Notes: generated from the sequence alone by a model not told the origin. A stretch of DNA of 58,607 nucleotides from Deltaproteobacteria bacterium (GCA_023489335.1 JAMDCP010000006.1:1-58607); one strand, 5' to 3'; shown: positions 46,997-54,225, counted from the first letter of the stretch. Numbers and translations: made by a program.

Positions 46997-47788
46997 TTAT
47001 TTCTTTACTCCGAATATAACCGCAAACTTGAAATATTTATAAGGACATCCGGCCGTCGAAAACCCGGCTTTATTGAGCCATTTTACCTGGGCTTCAGCGG
47101 TAGCTTCCCTGTCTAGTTTCAACCTTTCCTTCCATGCGAGGATTTCCTTTTCCGGAACGCCGTTTTTCCTTATGGTTTCTTCCCAGAGTTTTCTGTAAAG
47201 AGCATCTAATTCCGGGGTTTCTCCCATAACCTGTTCTGCATTTACGAATATACCGCCGGTATTGAGGAGTCCGTATATTTTTTTAAAGAGCCTTCTTTTT
47301 TCGGCATCAGCGAGGTGGTGTATGGACATAGCCGATATAACGGCGTCGAAGTTTTCCGAGAAGCCGTAGCGGGAATAATCGGCCGTTATATACTTTATGT
47401 TGCCGTTGCCCTCGAACCTGCGCTTAGCCACATTAAGCATATCCTCTGCCATGTCTATCAGCGTTACCCGCGCATCCGGATATTTTTCAAGCAGAAATGA
47501 AGCGAAAAGTCCCGTTCCGGCGCCTATGTCCAGCGCTTTAAGTTTCTTGTTCCCGTTTCGATTTTGAATCAGCGAAACCGGTATGGAATATAAATCGTCG
47601 AAACAGGGGATAAGTTTCCTTCTGTTTTCATCGTAAACGGAGGCAATGGAGTTAAAGGCGGTTTTGATATTATTAAAATCCTGGTTATTCAGAGCCTTGT
47701 GCTCTCGGAGTTCTTTCATATAAATAATTTCAACTCGCTTATTAAAAATTTCAAAACTTGTTTTAAGAATCCTTTTTGAAAAACTCAT
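46997..47788 (-). CDS. Class I SAM-dependent methyltransferase
   Basis: A 263 aa (or 240 aa) methyltransferase. The glycine-rich SAM motif I is LKALDIGAGTGLFASFLLE, followed by VTLIDMAEDML (motif II), YITADYSRY and the acidic FDAVISAMSIHHLADAEKR (motifs III/IV). These are typical of small-molecule methyltransferases of the UbiE/COQ5-like or trans-aconitate type. The N-terminal 23 residues before Met24 (ATG 47719) are poorly conserved in appearance and neither start has a clear ribosome binding site, so the shorter start is equally likely. The substrate is unknown. GC content is higher than that of the flanking genes. Confidence 0.85.
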   Translation of the reverse strand: MSFSKRILKTSFEIFNKRVEIIYMKELREHKALNNQDFNNIKTAFNSIASVYDENRRKLIPCFDDLYSIPVSLIQNRNGNKKLKALDIGAGTGLFASFLLEKYPDARVTLIDMAEDMLNVAKRRFEGNGNIKYITADYSRYGFSENFDAVISAMSIHHLADAEKRRLFKKIYGLLNTGGIFVNAEQVMGETPELDALYRKLWEETIRKNGVPEKEILAWKERLKLDREATAEAQVKWLNKAGFSTAGCPYKYFKFAVIFGVKK

Positions 47789-47900
47789 ATTTCAACTATA
47801 TGAGATTACATCAGATTATAAAAATAGCATTGTCAATACCGTAGTTAAAAATTGTGGCCGATGATGAAACTTCGAGCCCGGTCAGGCAAATGATAGCGCC

Positions 47901-48107
47901 TCACGGTGGGATATTTTTGCGGAAAACGAATTCGCCAAAGTCTTTATCGTTTGTTATTACGATATAATTTTCGAGATTCGCTTTGTTTATTATGCTTTCG
48001 TCGTCAAGGCCTCTTTTTTCGTCATAAATTGAAAAAACCTCATGCCCTTGATCTTTGAGCCAGACGGAAACCGCATGACCCGTACATTCATCGACGATAA
48101 AACGCAT
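47901..48107 (-). pseudogene. Truncated DUF5615 (PIN-like) toxin gene
   Basis: A 68 aa N-terminal part of a DUF5615 PIN-like protein, normally about 110-120 aa. It contains FIVDECTGHAVSVWLKDQGH and the acidic residues DESIINKANLENYIVITNDKDFGE, the PIN-like metal site. The frame stops where homologues would continue with a conserved PHRGV-type segment. The last bases (47897-47918) are identical to a 22-bp stretch at 53720-53741, in the end of another antitoxin. Read in that frame it continues KISHREALSFA and a stop. The gene therefore appears recombined or frameshifted. Its partner DUF433 is 1 bp upstream. Confidence 0.75.
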
Positions 48108-48108
48108 A

Positions 48109-48348
48109 TTAAACGGCTTCTTCTAAAGGCATAAAGGTTGAATTGTCAAGGGCTTCCGATGCGTATAGCAGGCAGGCCAAAATATCCTCTCTGGTTACGC
48201 CCTCGTATTCCTGCATAATTTCTTCAAAAGTGGACCCATTAGCCAGTAAATTAAGAATAAATTGGACGGATAGTCTTGTGCCCTTAATCACGGGCTTTCC
48301 CCTCATTATTTTCGGATTAAGCTCGATATGTTCGAGAAATTGTTTCAC
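48109..48348 (-). CDS. DUF433 antitoxin-like protein
   Basis: A 79 aa DUF433 protein. The pattern IELNPKIMRGKPVIKGTRLSV and FILNLLANGSTFEEIMQEYEGVTREDILACLLYA is the family signature (ite.dp.i.gGkPvirGTRipV..il..la.G.s.eei...yp.lt.edi.a.l.ya). DUF433 proteins commonly precede DUF5615 PIN-like proteins as antitoxin partners, as here, with one base between stop and start. A GGAGGTTAC site precedes the ATG. Confidence 0.9.
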   Translation of the reverse strand: MKQFLEHIELNPKIMRGKPVIKGTRLSVQFILNLLANGSTFEEIMQEYEGVTREDILACLLYASEALDNSTFMPLEEAV

Positions 48349-48475
48349 TGTAACCTCCGTAAAATTTACGGTTATTTAAAAATCAAAGTTATTATATCTC
48401 AAAAAATAAATAAAGAAATTAATAACTTTTTTTATTATATCATTATAAATTTAATAATCCAAATTCATTATTTCT

Positions 48476-48707
48476 TCATTTTTTCTTCCTGAACGCCTCG
48501 TCAACCGCTATTTTCAGCGTATCCGACACCAAGTGGCTGAACCGCTCATGCTTTTTTGCTGAAAAATATATTTTTTTTCAGGAATTCTTTGGCGGCATTC
48601 ATAACTTTGTCTTTTTCTTTATCAAAATCTTTGACCCTCGCATATTCGCCGTATTCTATTTCCTTAATTATTCTTTCTTCTTCTTTATCGAATTTTACGG
48701 GCTTCAT
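48476..48707 (-). pseudogene. Small charged gene with probable frameshift (antitoxin-like N-terminus)
   Basis: An ATG at 48707 with AAAGGGG upstream opens a 53 aa frame, MKPVKFDKEEERIIKEIEYG and so on, ending at 48546. Its N-terminus resembles CopG/BrnA-type antitoxins (..LDKEE..I...E.GEy.rV..). After an A6 tract just before the stop, the next frame continues as HERFSHLVSDTLKIAVDEAF and then RKKK plus a stop at 48476. A one-base slip in the A tract would join both parts to a protein of about 76 aa. This can be a real mutation or an assembly error. Family not firmly recognised. Confidence 0.5.
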
Positions 48708-48856
48708 TTTATTCGGTATCCCCTTTTAAATATTTTTTAGTCATTTTTCTGCTTGGGATTATAGTTTTCAAATTATACCAGTGGAGCAACTTGTCGTAAT
48801 TATTAAATAATATTAACGGTTTTTAGCGGGTGTAGTAATATTGCAGTGAATAATAT

Positions 48857-49180
48857 CTACAGCACCCTTATACCGGTTTTTATTATTTCGGCCGCAAACG
48901 GATTGTCTTTGTTGAATTCATTTGCTATATACGGATGCGGTTCTATATTGTAATCTATTTTTCTCGCTATTTTCATAAGAAGAAGGGTAAAATCAAAACT
49001 ATCCCCTATGAATTTATCCGTTAAAATAGCCAGGTCTATATCGCTCCATTTGTCGGCGTTATCTTTTGAATACGAGCCGAACAGGTAAGCTCCGATAATT
49101 TTTATACCGCTTTTTTGCAATTCTGCTAAATAGCTATTTATAGATTTTAAAATCAGGCTTTTATTTTTTCCTTCAGCCAT
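48857..49180 (-). CDS. Minimal nucleotidyltransferase (MNT-type)
   Basis: A 107 aa nucleotidyltransferase with LFGSYSKDNADKWSDIDLAIL, fitting GSX10DXD, and a C-terminal PHPYIANEFNKDNPFAAEIIK typical of MNT proteins paired with HEPN toxins. Such proteins adenylylate their HEPN partner. A likely HEPN remnant overlaps its 5' end (49153-49272), so the pair is probably decayed and the antitoxin is now alone. Start ATG 49180 with AAGGAG about 9 bp upstream. Confidence 0.8.
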   Translation of the reverse strand: MAEGKNKSLILKSINSYLAELQKSGIKIIGAYLFGSYSKDNADKWSDIDLAILTDKFIGDSFDFTLLLMKIARKIDYNIEPHPYIANEFNKDNPFAAEIIKTGIRVL

Positions 49181-49272
49181 GTCCGCAACTCCTTAATTAT
49201 TTCAATATTTTTTTCGGCAAATTCTTTTGTGCATATAGTCGCTCGTTTATTTCGGCTGCTTAAAGTATTATA
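49153..49272 (-). pseudogene. Remnant of a HEPN-like gene overlapping the nucleotidyltransferase
   Basis: Just upstream of, and overlapping, the nucleotidyltransferase start, a frame without a start codon reads CTKEFAEKNIEIIKELRTWL followed by KEKIKA and a stop (39 codons after a TGA). The helical, charged ending with WLKEK is like the C-terminus of HEPN-domain proteins, and the overlap with the nucleotidyltransferase start is typical of HEPN-MNT pairs. The rest of the gene is missing. The identification is tentative. Confidence 0.35.
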
Positions 49273-49310
49273 TCATAATTATAGCAGTCATTTTTATACG
49301 TTTGGCGTTA

Positions 49311-50099
49311 TTACGGCAAATAAATATCCCCTATCATAAATGTTACGGCCTGCCCGGATATAAACACCCGGCCTTTTTCCTTTTCCACACGGCAATGGAT
49401 TTCTCCGCCCCTTTTCGAAACCTGACGAGCTTTCAGGAAGTTTTTGTTCAGACTGGCCGCCCAGTAAGGGGCAAGTTCGCAATGAGAGGAACCGCATACG
49501 GGATCCTCCTGAACGCCGAGTTTAGGTGCAAAAAACCTGCTGACGAAGTCAGCGTTATCGCCTGGGGCGGTAATAGATACCCCGCGCAAACCAAGCCGGT
49601 TAAGCAATACCTGGTCTGGAACAATGGAACGGACGGTTTCCTCGTCGCCGTAAACGGCGATATAATCCTGTGCTTCGAGCACCTCAACGGGTGTTTTTCC
49701 AAGTCCTTCTACGAGATGCTCCGGCACCGCGCACGGCTTCGGTGTAAGCAGTGGAAAATCCATCTCCAGCATATTTCCGTTTTTCTTAACCGTCAAATCC
49801 CCGCTTCCGGTCCTAAATATTACGTAATCCGCACGGCACCCGATATGTTCAAATATTACGTGAGCCGACGCAAGAGTTGCATGCCCGCACAGGTCCACCT
49901 CTTTAACGGGAGTAAACCACCTCAGTTCGAAATGGCTTCCTGCGGGAACGAAGAACGCTGTTTCCGAGAGGTTATTTTCTTCTGCTATGGATTGCAGGAT
50001 ATCATCGCCCGGCCATGTATCGAGCGGACACACGGCGGCGGGATTACCGCCGAAAATGCGGTTTGTAAATGCGTCTATCTGGAATTGTTTGATTTTCAT
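49311..50099 (-). CDS. PhzF-family isomerase
   Basis: A 262 aa member of the PhzF/diaminopimelate-epimerase-like fold, typically an isomerase of small carboxylic acids. Motifs are IDAFTNRIFGGNPAAV (8-23), the ENNLSETAFF loop with catalytic Glu46, VDLCGHATLASAHVI (about 70-84) and DPVCGSSHCELAPYW (about 200-214). Length is expected. GC content is clearly higher (about 50% by eye) than the AT-rich flanks, and the opposite strand is also free of stops for over 800 bp, so it was probably acquired by transfer. The substrate is unknown. Confidence 0.9.
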   Translation of the reverse strand: MKIKQFQIDAFTNRIFGGNPAAVCPLDTWPGDDILQSIAEENNLSETAFFVPAGSHFELRWFTPVKEVDLCGHATLASAHVIFEHIGCRADYVIFRTGSGDLTVKKNGNMLEMDFPLLTPKPCAVPEHLVEGLGKTPVEVLEAQDYIAVYGDEETVRSIVPDQVLLNRLGLRGVSITAPGDNADFVSRFFAPKLGVQEDPVCGSSHCELAPYWAASLNKNFLKARQVSKRGGEIHCRVEKEKGRVFISGQAVTFMIGDIYLP

Positions 50100-50136
50100 A
50101 GATTCATTACGGAATTATAGAAATTAATAAAAAAAT

Positions 50137-50967
50137 TTATCTTCTTTGCCCGCTTAAACTTGCTATCGTAGCTTGTAAAACTTTCCAACTTATTTCTGCC
50201 GTGTGTTTATCCGGATTAAAGCCTTGCAATGCTTGCTGTCTTGGATGTATATAATTTCTAAAATCTTTTAAATCATGGCTATACTTCTTTATATCAAGTT
50301 CAATCAATCCAACCTCATGTGCCACATTAATTAAGCTATCTAAAGTCCATTCATGTAATTGCCGCACTTTTTCATTATAGTCCTTTGGAGCAGATTTGGA
50401 AGTATTAAATTTTTGTATATTTTTAGACGCTCTGTCTTGTAAAAGTCCCTCTAAAATACTCCCGCATAAAAATATAACAGAAAGGGAAGCCCCACTGCCT
50501 AAGCACTTTTTTATTTCTTCTATTCTTTGTTTTATAATGGTTTCAAATTGAATATCAAGATATAATAGCGATAAATCAAGGTTTAAAAATTCTTGATTTA
50601 AAAAGTCATCTTCTTTTAGTTCATCTTGAACTTTTTTGCCAAGCAGTTTATTTACAATTTTTTTACACTCATTATATTCTTGCGTATTTGCCGAAAGACC
50701 CTTTTTATTCTGTTCGTATTTCCAAACTTTTAATAATTCGTCAAGAATTTTACCGACTGATTGATCGGATTCAATATCCCAAAAAGCATTAAGCCTTTTC
50801 CCTTTCGAATCTCCGTAAGTAGAATACTTATTGTCGTATATATCAATATCTACGTTATCTCTAAAAAATTCTGCAAAGGTAGCATTTGTAAAATCAAGAA
50901 CATAACCACTTTCACTTCCTAATAAATCCCTAAAATATTTTTTCTCTATGGTTTTAAGAGAGGACAT
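50137..50967 (-). CDS. Putative Abi-like (AbiJ N-terminal type) HEPN-related protein
   Basis: A 276 aa protein. The N-terminus (GYVLDFTNATFAEFFRDNVD, then IYDNKYSTYGDSKGKRLNAF) looks like the domain found at the start of several AbiJ-type abortive-infection proteins. The C-terminus is helical, with SVIFLCGSILEGLL and the HEPN-like RNYIHPRQQ (R-x3-H-P). It probably acts as an RNA-targeting defence or stress protein, but family assignment rests on remembered pattern similarity. It is AT-rich, follows PhzF on the same strand, and precedes a restriction-like protein gene, consistent with a small defence cluster. Confidence 0.55.
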   Translation of the reverse strand: MSSLKTIEKKYFRDLLGSESGYVLDFTNATFAEFFRDNVDIDIYDNKYSTYGDSKGKRLNAFWDIESDQSVGKILDELLKVWKYEQNKKGLSANTQEYNECKKIVNKLLGKKVQDELKEDDFLNQEFLNLDLSLLYLDIQFETIIKQRIEEIKKCLGSGASLSVIFLCGSILEGLLQDRASKNIQKFNTSKSAPKDYNEKVRQLHEWTLDSLINVAHEVGLIELDIKKYSHDLKDFRNYIHPRQQALQGFNPDKHTAEISWKVLQATIASLSGQRR

Positions 50968-51218
50968 TTTAATCTTCTTTATTTCCGCACAAGATTATTT
51001 ATAATAATTCTATCACGTAAAAAGATATTTTGTTCTTCCCCCTATTTTTATAAAATTCTTATAACTGTTGATTTAAAGATAAAAAAATATTATTAACATC
51101 CTTGATAATACCAGTCACATTGTTGCCGCTTTTTTTTCTTAAGTAACTAAAAATTAAAAAAACAAATCTGACGCCTCCAGACTACAACTACGAAACAGCC
51201 TACAAGTTTTGTCGATTT

Positions 51219-52175
51219 TTAAGAATCCGATAATACTTTCAATTTTTTAATAAGGTCTTCCACTCGAATAACTGTGTCAAAAGTGTCCCTGTTTGATATT
51301 TCATTAATGGTTATGCTTTTTGTTATAATTTCTAAGAATTCTTTAAAATCTTCGTTGATATCTGATAATTTATTCATTGTTAACCAATCCAGATCTGTTT
51401 TGTATTTACCCTGAAATATTATTTCAGAAGTATCCGGGTTTACAGTATCTAATTTAATAATCCCGATTCCGAATGACGACGATAATCTTTCAAGCTCTGA
51501 ATAAAAATCATCATCAGATATGATGTTAGCGGCGACTAAGTAGCCTTCATTTGCCCACGAAGAATTAGACACGGCCTGAAAAAAAGATTCTCTGATATTA
51601 TTAAAGTCAAGTTGTTTTTTTATCTCAAAAGAATATATTTTTATAGGTATGGAACGAACTGCTTTAGCAAGTTTTAAAGTTGTTTCGTTAAAATCCTCAG
51701 GAAACCATATTCCTACCATATCTGGGTGCAGCCATTGGGCGTAGTCTTTTTTCTTTGATTTTCCATGGTTTATCGTTTTAGTGTATATCAGTTTATATGC
51801 ATCGGCATAATATGTTAATAATGGATGTAAATCTTTTTCATCGTATTTTATAACATTGGTTTTTGCACCCGCCTCTTCGGATTTTTCTACAGCCGCCAAT
51901 ACTTTTTTCTTATCATTTTCATTTAAGAATAAACTTTTCAAGAAAAATCTTCTCGGCATTGCTCCATATTTCATAAATGGGGATTTTTCATTATCCCTCA
52001 TATCCACATAAATATATGCATTAATGGTTTTCCAGGGCGTTTCTCCCTTAGTGTTGCATGATTTATCATAGCCTTTCTGTTTAGCTATATCCCATATTTC
52101 CATGGTGGTTAGCGGGCGTTTTTCTTCCATAATAACTTTTTTGGCTAAATCTTTAAATGAAAGCTTTTTATCCAT
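51219..52175 (-). CDS. HARE-HTH domain protein (HrgA/COG2958-like)
   Basis: A 318 aa protein. The N-terminal segment LSFKDLAKKVIMEEKRPLTT plus MEIWDIAKQKGYD is a HARE-HTH (HB1/ASXL/restriction endonuclease HTH) domain (about 4-75). It is followed by a spacer and a C-terminal domain with YSFEIKKQLDFNNIRESFFQ and GYLVAANI that has a restriction-endonuclease-like acidic/Lys pattern (E-x-K). This matches the HrgA/COG2958 type, related to restriction-modification loci. No methylase is adjacent. ATG 52175 is chosen (GAGGGA 8 bp upstream); an open frame extends 26 codons further. It may act as a nuclease or a defence accessory. Confidence 0.65.
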   Translation of the reverse strand: MDKKLSFKDLAKKVIMEEKRPLTTMEIWDIAKQKGYDKSCNTKGETPWKTINAYIYVDMRDNEKSPFMKYGAMPRRFFLKSLFLNENDKKKVLAAVEKSEEAGAKTNVIKYDEKDLHPLLTYYADAYKLIYTKTINHGKSKKKDYAQWLHPDMVGIWFPEDFNETTLKLAKAVRSIPIKIYSFEIKKQLDFNNIRESFFQAVSNSSWANEGYLVAANIISDDDFYSELERLSSSFGIGIIKLDTVNPDTSEIIFQGKYKTDLDWLTMNKLSDINEDFKEFLEIITKSITINEISNRDTFDTVIRVEDLIKKLKVLSDS

Positions 52176-52375
52176 GTTTAATTCCCTCAACAAATATACA
52201 CCTTTTTTAAATAAACAACAGTTTTCTTTGAAAATGACATAATCTCGCCTCAACTTTTATTAATTATATAAATTCAAAGCAATTAATTATTAATTATTTA
52301 ACAAATTATACGGTTGTATATATGCGATCATATTTGTGAATTTATTAAAAAAACTATCAATTAATCTGTTATAGT

Positions 52376-52537
52376 TTAAAATCTTAAATAAATATTATTT
52401 ATTAATGTAATACTCCCCAAAAACTGGACTCGTCTCTTAGGTGTGTGGTATTCTATCAAACCCTCCTTTAGGAAGCCTTCACTCCCTTCAAAATCAATCT
52501 CAATCTGCCCCATTTTTATCCTGATTTTACTTTCCAT
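52376..52537 (-). pseudogene. Truncated short gene joined to an IS-like end
   Basis: ATG 52537, with AGGGG upstream, opens a 53 aa frame. The first 27 residues (MESKIRIKMGQIEIDFEGSE plus GFLKEGL) resemble a short N-terminal module seen in a widespread family of uncharacterised proteins, whose full-length members continue with a SIAEYY-type domain like the next gene upstream. After residue 27 it changes to IEYHTPKRRVQFLGSITLIN, which is encoded by an IS-end-like sequence. The gene was probably cut by a transposition or deletion event. Confidence 0.5.
52411..52440. mobile_element. Possible relic of an IS inverted-repeat end
   Basis: TACTCCCCAAAAACTGGACT resembles the terminal inverted repeats of IS3-family elements (..CCCCAAAA.CTGGAC..). 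It lies exactly where the short gene 52376-52537 loses its family pattern. There is no transposase and no matching second end in the window. Confidence 0.35.
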
Positions 52538-52622
52538 AATTTTTACCCCTATTTAATTAAACTTTCTATATATTCTACCACCTTGATATCCTGATAAATT
52601 ATATACTCCTTCTCGCACTGGT

Positions 52623-53183
52623 TTACTTGGGGTCATTTTGCTTATTCTTCTTTTTCTTTGAACGCCAAGCCTTAGGTATTTTTGTTTTTTTAATTATATC
52701 GGAATGAAAATTCTTGTTTAGGACTTCTTTGCCAGAGTTGGTAACATAATATTCTTTGCTATTAGGAATTTTATCAAGCCATCCAATAACTTTAGCCCAT
52801 TTAAAATCTCGATTGAAGTTTGTTGGTGTTGTCTCCCCGACCTCACTGAACATTTCTTTCAGCTTTTCTGGATTAAAACTTTTTAATCCCTGATAATAAC
52901 TTATATAATTTGCAAATATTAATATTTTATCTGGATTCCTTTTTGGAGCAAACTTTTTATAGTATTCAGCTATACTCAAAGAAGTAGGGGTGGTGGTCGC
53001 ATCTCTAACTTTAGCATCGATAGTATCTTCAGATTGACTTTTAAATGTTTTTGAACTATCATTTTGCGATGCTACTTGAAAATCATCTATACATAATTTT
53101 ATTACCTTGTTTGCCTTATTTAGATCGATAGACTTCTCAAAATTCAACCCAAGACCAGATATTTTTAAATTATAATCAGACAT
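52623..53183 (-). CDS. Conserved hypothetical protein with SIAEYY-type domain
   Basis: A 186 aa protein. A short beta-type N-terminal module (residues 1-33, MSDYNLKISGLGLNFEKSID) is followed by a Ser/Thr/Asp-rich linker and a winged-helix-like domain (about 70-165: SIAEYYKKFAPKRNPDKILI, FSEVGETTPTNFNRDFKWAK, GWLDKIPNSKEYYVTNSGKE). The Lys-rich tail suggests nucleic-acid binding. Such proteins are common in mobile contexts and their function is unknown. AAAGGGGGC precedes the ATG and a near-consensus promoter is at 53263-53291, so it is probably an intact, expressed gene. Confidence 0.6.
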   Translation of the reverse strand: MSDYNLKISGLGLNFEKSIDLNKANKVIKLCIDDFQVASQNDSSKTFKSQSEDTIDAKVRDATTTPTSLSIAEYYKKFAPKRNPDKILIFANYISYYQGLKSFNPEKLKEMFSEVGETTPTNFNRDFKWAKVIGWLDKIPNSKEYYVTNSGKEVLNKNFHSDIIKKTKIPKAWRSKKKKNKQNDPK

Positions 53184-53262
53184 ACATATAGCCCCCTTTA
53201 AAAAATTATTACAAACAATTATTATACAAATATAATTATTTTAACTTATTTATATTACAGGT

Positions 53263-53291
53263 AAAATAACATAAAAAAATAAATTTGTCAA
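53263..53291 (-). promoter_or_regulatory. Near-consensus promoter for the SIAEYY-type gene
   Basis: On the minus strand a perfect TTGACA (53291-53286) and TATTTT (53268-53263) with a 17-bp spacer, giving a start about 75 nt upstream of the ATG. The remaining stretch 53184-53474 is AT-rich, and I see no other gene or element in it. Confidence 0.6.
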
Positions 53292-53474
53292 GTTAAATGT
53301 CATATTTATTACATTGATGACTATTATAAGTAAGCTGATGAGCTGATTAAAGATAGGTTAAGACTTATGTCTTTCAAGTAAATATTAGATTAAAAAAAGG
53401 GGCATCTGGAAATTTTTAACGTGGAAATAACGGAATGTAAAATTGATCTAAGGATTAGTGTAACTGGGGGTTTA

Positions 53475-53709
53475 TTATTTATTATATATATCTCTTCTGT
53501 GTCCGACTGCCTGGATTACGATAGACTACTATCCAGTCGCCTATCCTGAACTTATAGACCCCCGATAAATCTCCGGAAAGGGGTTTGGGAATCATATCGT
53601 CGAAATGTTCGAAGAACCATGAGATTTTACTTGGAATGCGTTTTGCGACAGGTCTGTCAAGCCTTCCAGGGTCTTCTAATGCACTTTCAGTCCATTCGGC
53701 ATTATGCAA
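53475..53709 (-). pseudogene. Frameshifted RelE/ParE-type toxin gene
   Basis: The first 59 or so residues (AEWTESALEDPGRLDRPVAK, then FRIGDWIVV) match RelE/ParE-type toxins. The frame then runs on with an unrelated tail and stops at 53482. In the next frame the expected RelE ending is intact: IVIQAVGHRRDIYNK, stop at 53475. So a small out-of-phase deletion has removed the last strand junction. The start is TTG at 53709, overlapping the antitoxin stop by 8 bp, an antitoxin-toxin order. The toxin is probably inactive. Confidence 0.8.
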
Positions 53710-53890
53710 ACCTCTTCAACGCCTCACGGTGGGATATTTTTTTGGAGGGTTTCTTTAATCTGCATTCTAATTCGGTCTTGAATTCTTCTTTAAGCTGCAA
53801 GCCGGAATCAGGGTCGCCGAGCAGTTCTATAATCTTTTCTTCTATAAGCCAATCCAGGTCGTCAATCGTAATATCTTGAATTTTATCCAT
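53702..53890 (-). CDS. Putative antitoxin of the RelE-type pair
   Basis: A 62 aa protein from ATG 53890, starting MDKIQDITIDDLDWLIEEKI. It is acidic and helical, has a dimerisation-like N-terminus, and ends KKISHREALKRFA, a tail common in antitoxins of RelE-like pairs. It lies directly upstream of, and overlaps, the broken RelE-type gene. An open frame extends seven codons upstream to a TTG. The 22-bp segment 53720-53741, encoding KISHREA, is identical to the end of the truncated DUF5615 gene at 47897-47918. Confidence 0.65.
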   Translation of the reverse strand: MDKIQDITIDDLDWLIEEKIIELLGDPDSGLQLKEEFKTELECRLKKPSKKISHREALKRFA

Positions 53891-53926
53891 AAAAAATATT
53901 AATTCCTGCAAATTACTATTAAAAAT

Positions 53927-54079
53927 TTAGCCTTCATAGCGAATAAAACCGTCGATTTCTTTTTTCATCTGTTTTTCATGTGCTATTACCTTATTTTTCT
54001 TTTTCTTTGCCCAGCCATGTTTATGCGGCTTGCACAAAGCGCAGCCGCTGGATTTTTTATCCTTATATACGTCGCCCAT
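53927..54079 (-). CDS. Small Cys/His-rich protein (CALCKPHKHGW motif)
   Basis: A 50 aa protein from ATG 54079 with AAGGGG upstream. The N-terminal part has SSGCALCKPHKHGWAKKKKN: a CxxC pair followed by His-x-His, with a basic stretch, so it may bind zinc and nucleic acid. Short proteins with a CxLCKPHKxGW motif recur in bacteria, usually near toxin-antitoxin and mobile genes; their function is unknown. It sits between the antitoxin/RelE remnant and a broken AlbA-type gene. Confidence 0.55.
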   Translation of the reverse strand: MGDVYKDKKSSGCALCKPHKHGWAKKKKNKVIAHEKQMKKEIDGFIRYEG

Positions 54080-54185
54080 GTTATAGTACCCCTTATTTAA
54101 ATTATTTCTAAACGCACTATGATATCATTTAACACCTTTGAGGTAACTTTCAAGTTCTTCTCCGGCTTTTTCATATCGATATCAT

Positions 54186-54225
54186 GAGCCCTTATGAGCC
54201 CTTATGAGCCCTTATGAGCCCTTAA
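54186..54225. repeat. 10-bp tandem repeat (four copies)
   Basis: ATGAGCCCTT is repeated four times exactly (54186-54225). It overlaps the 3' end of the broken AlbA-type gene. As the unit is not a multiple of three, any copy-number change shifts the reading frame, so it could act as a phase-variable tail, although the gene is already broken. Confidence 0.9.

Noticed and set aside
49302-50120. Long plus-strand open frame of 272 codons
   Set aside because: It is antisense to PhzF, whose motifs are clear. The open frame results from the GC-rich codon use of PhzF.
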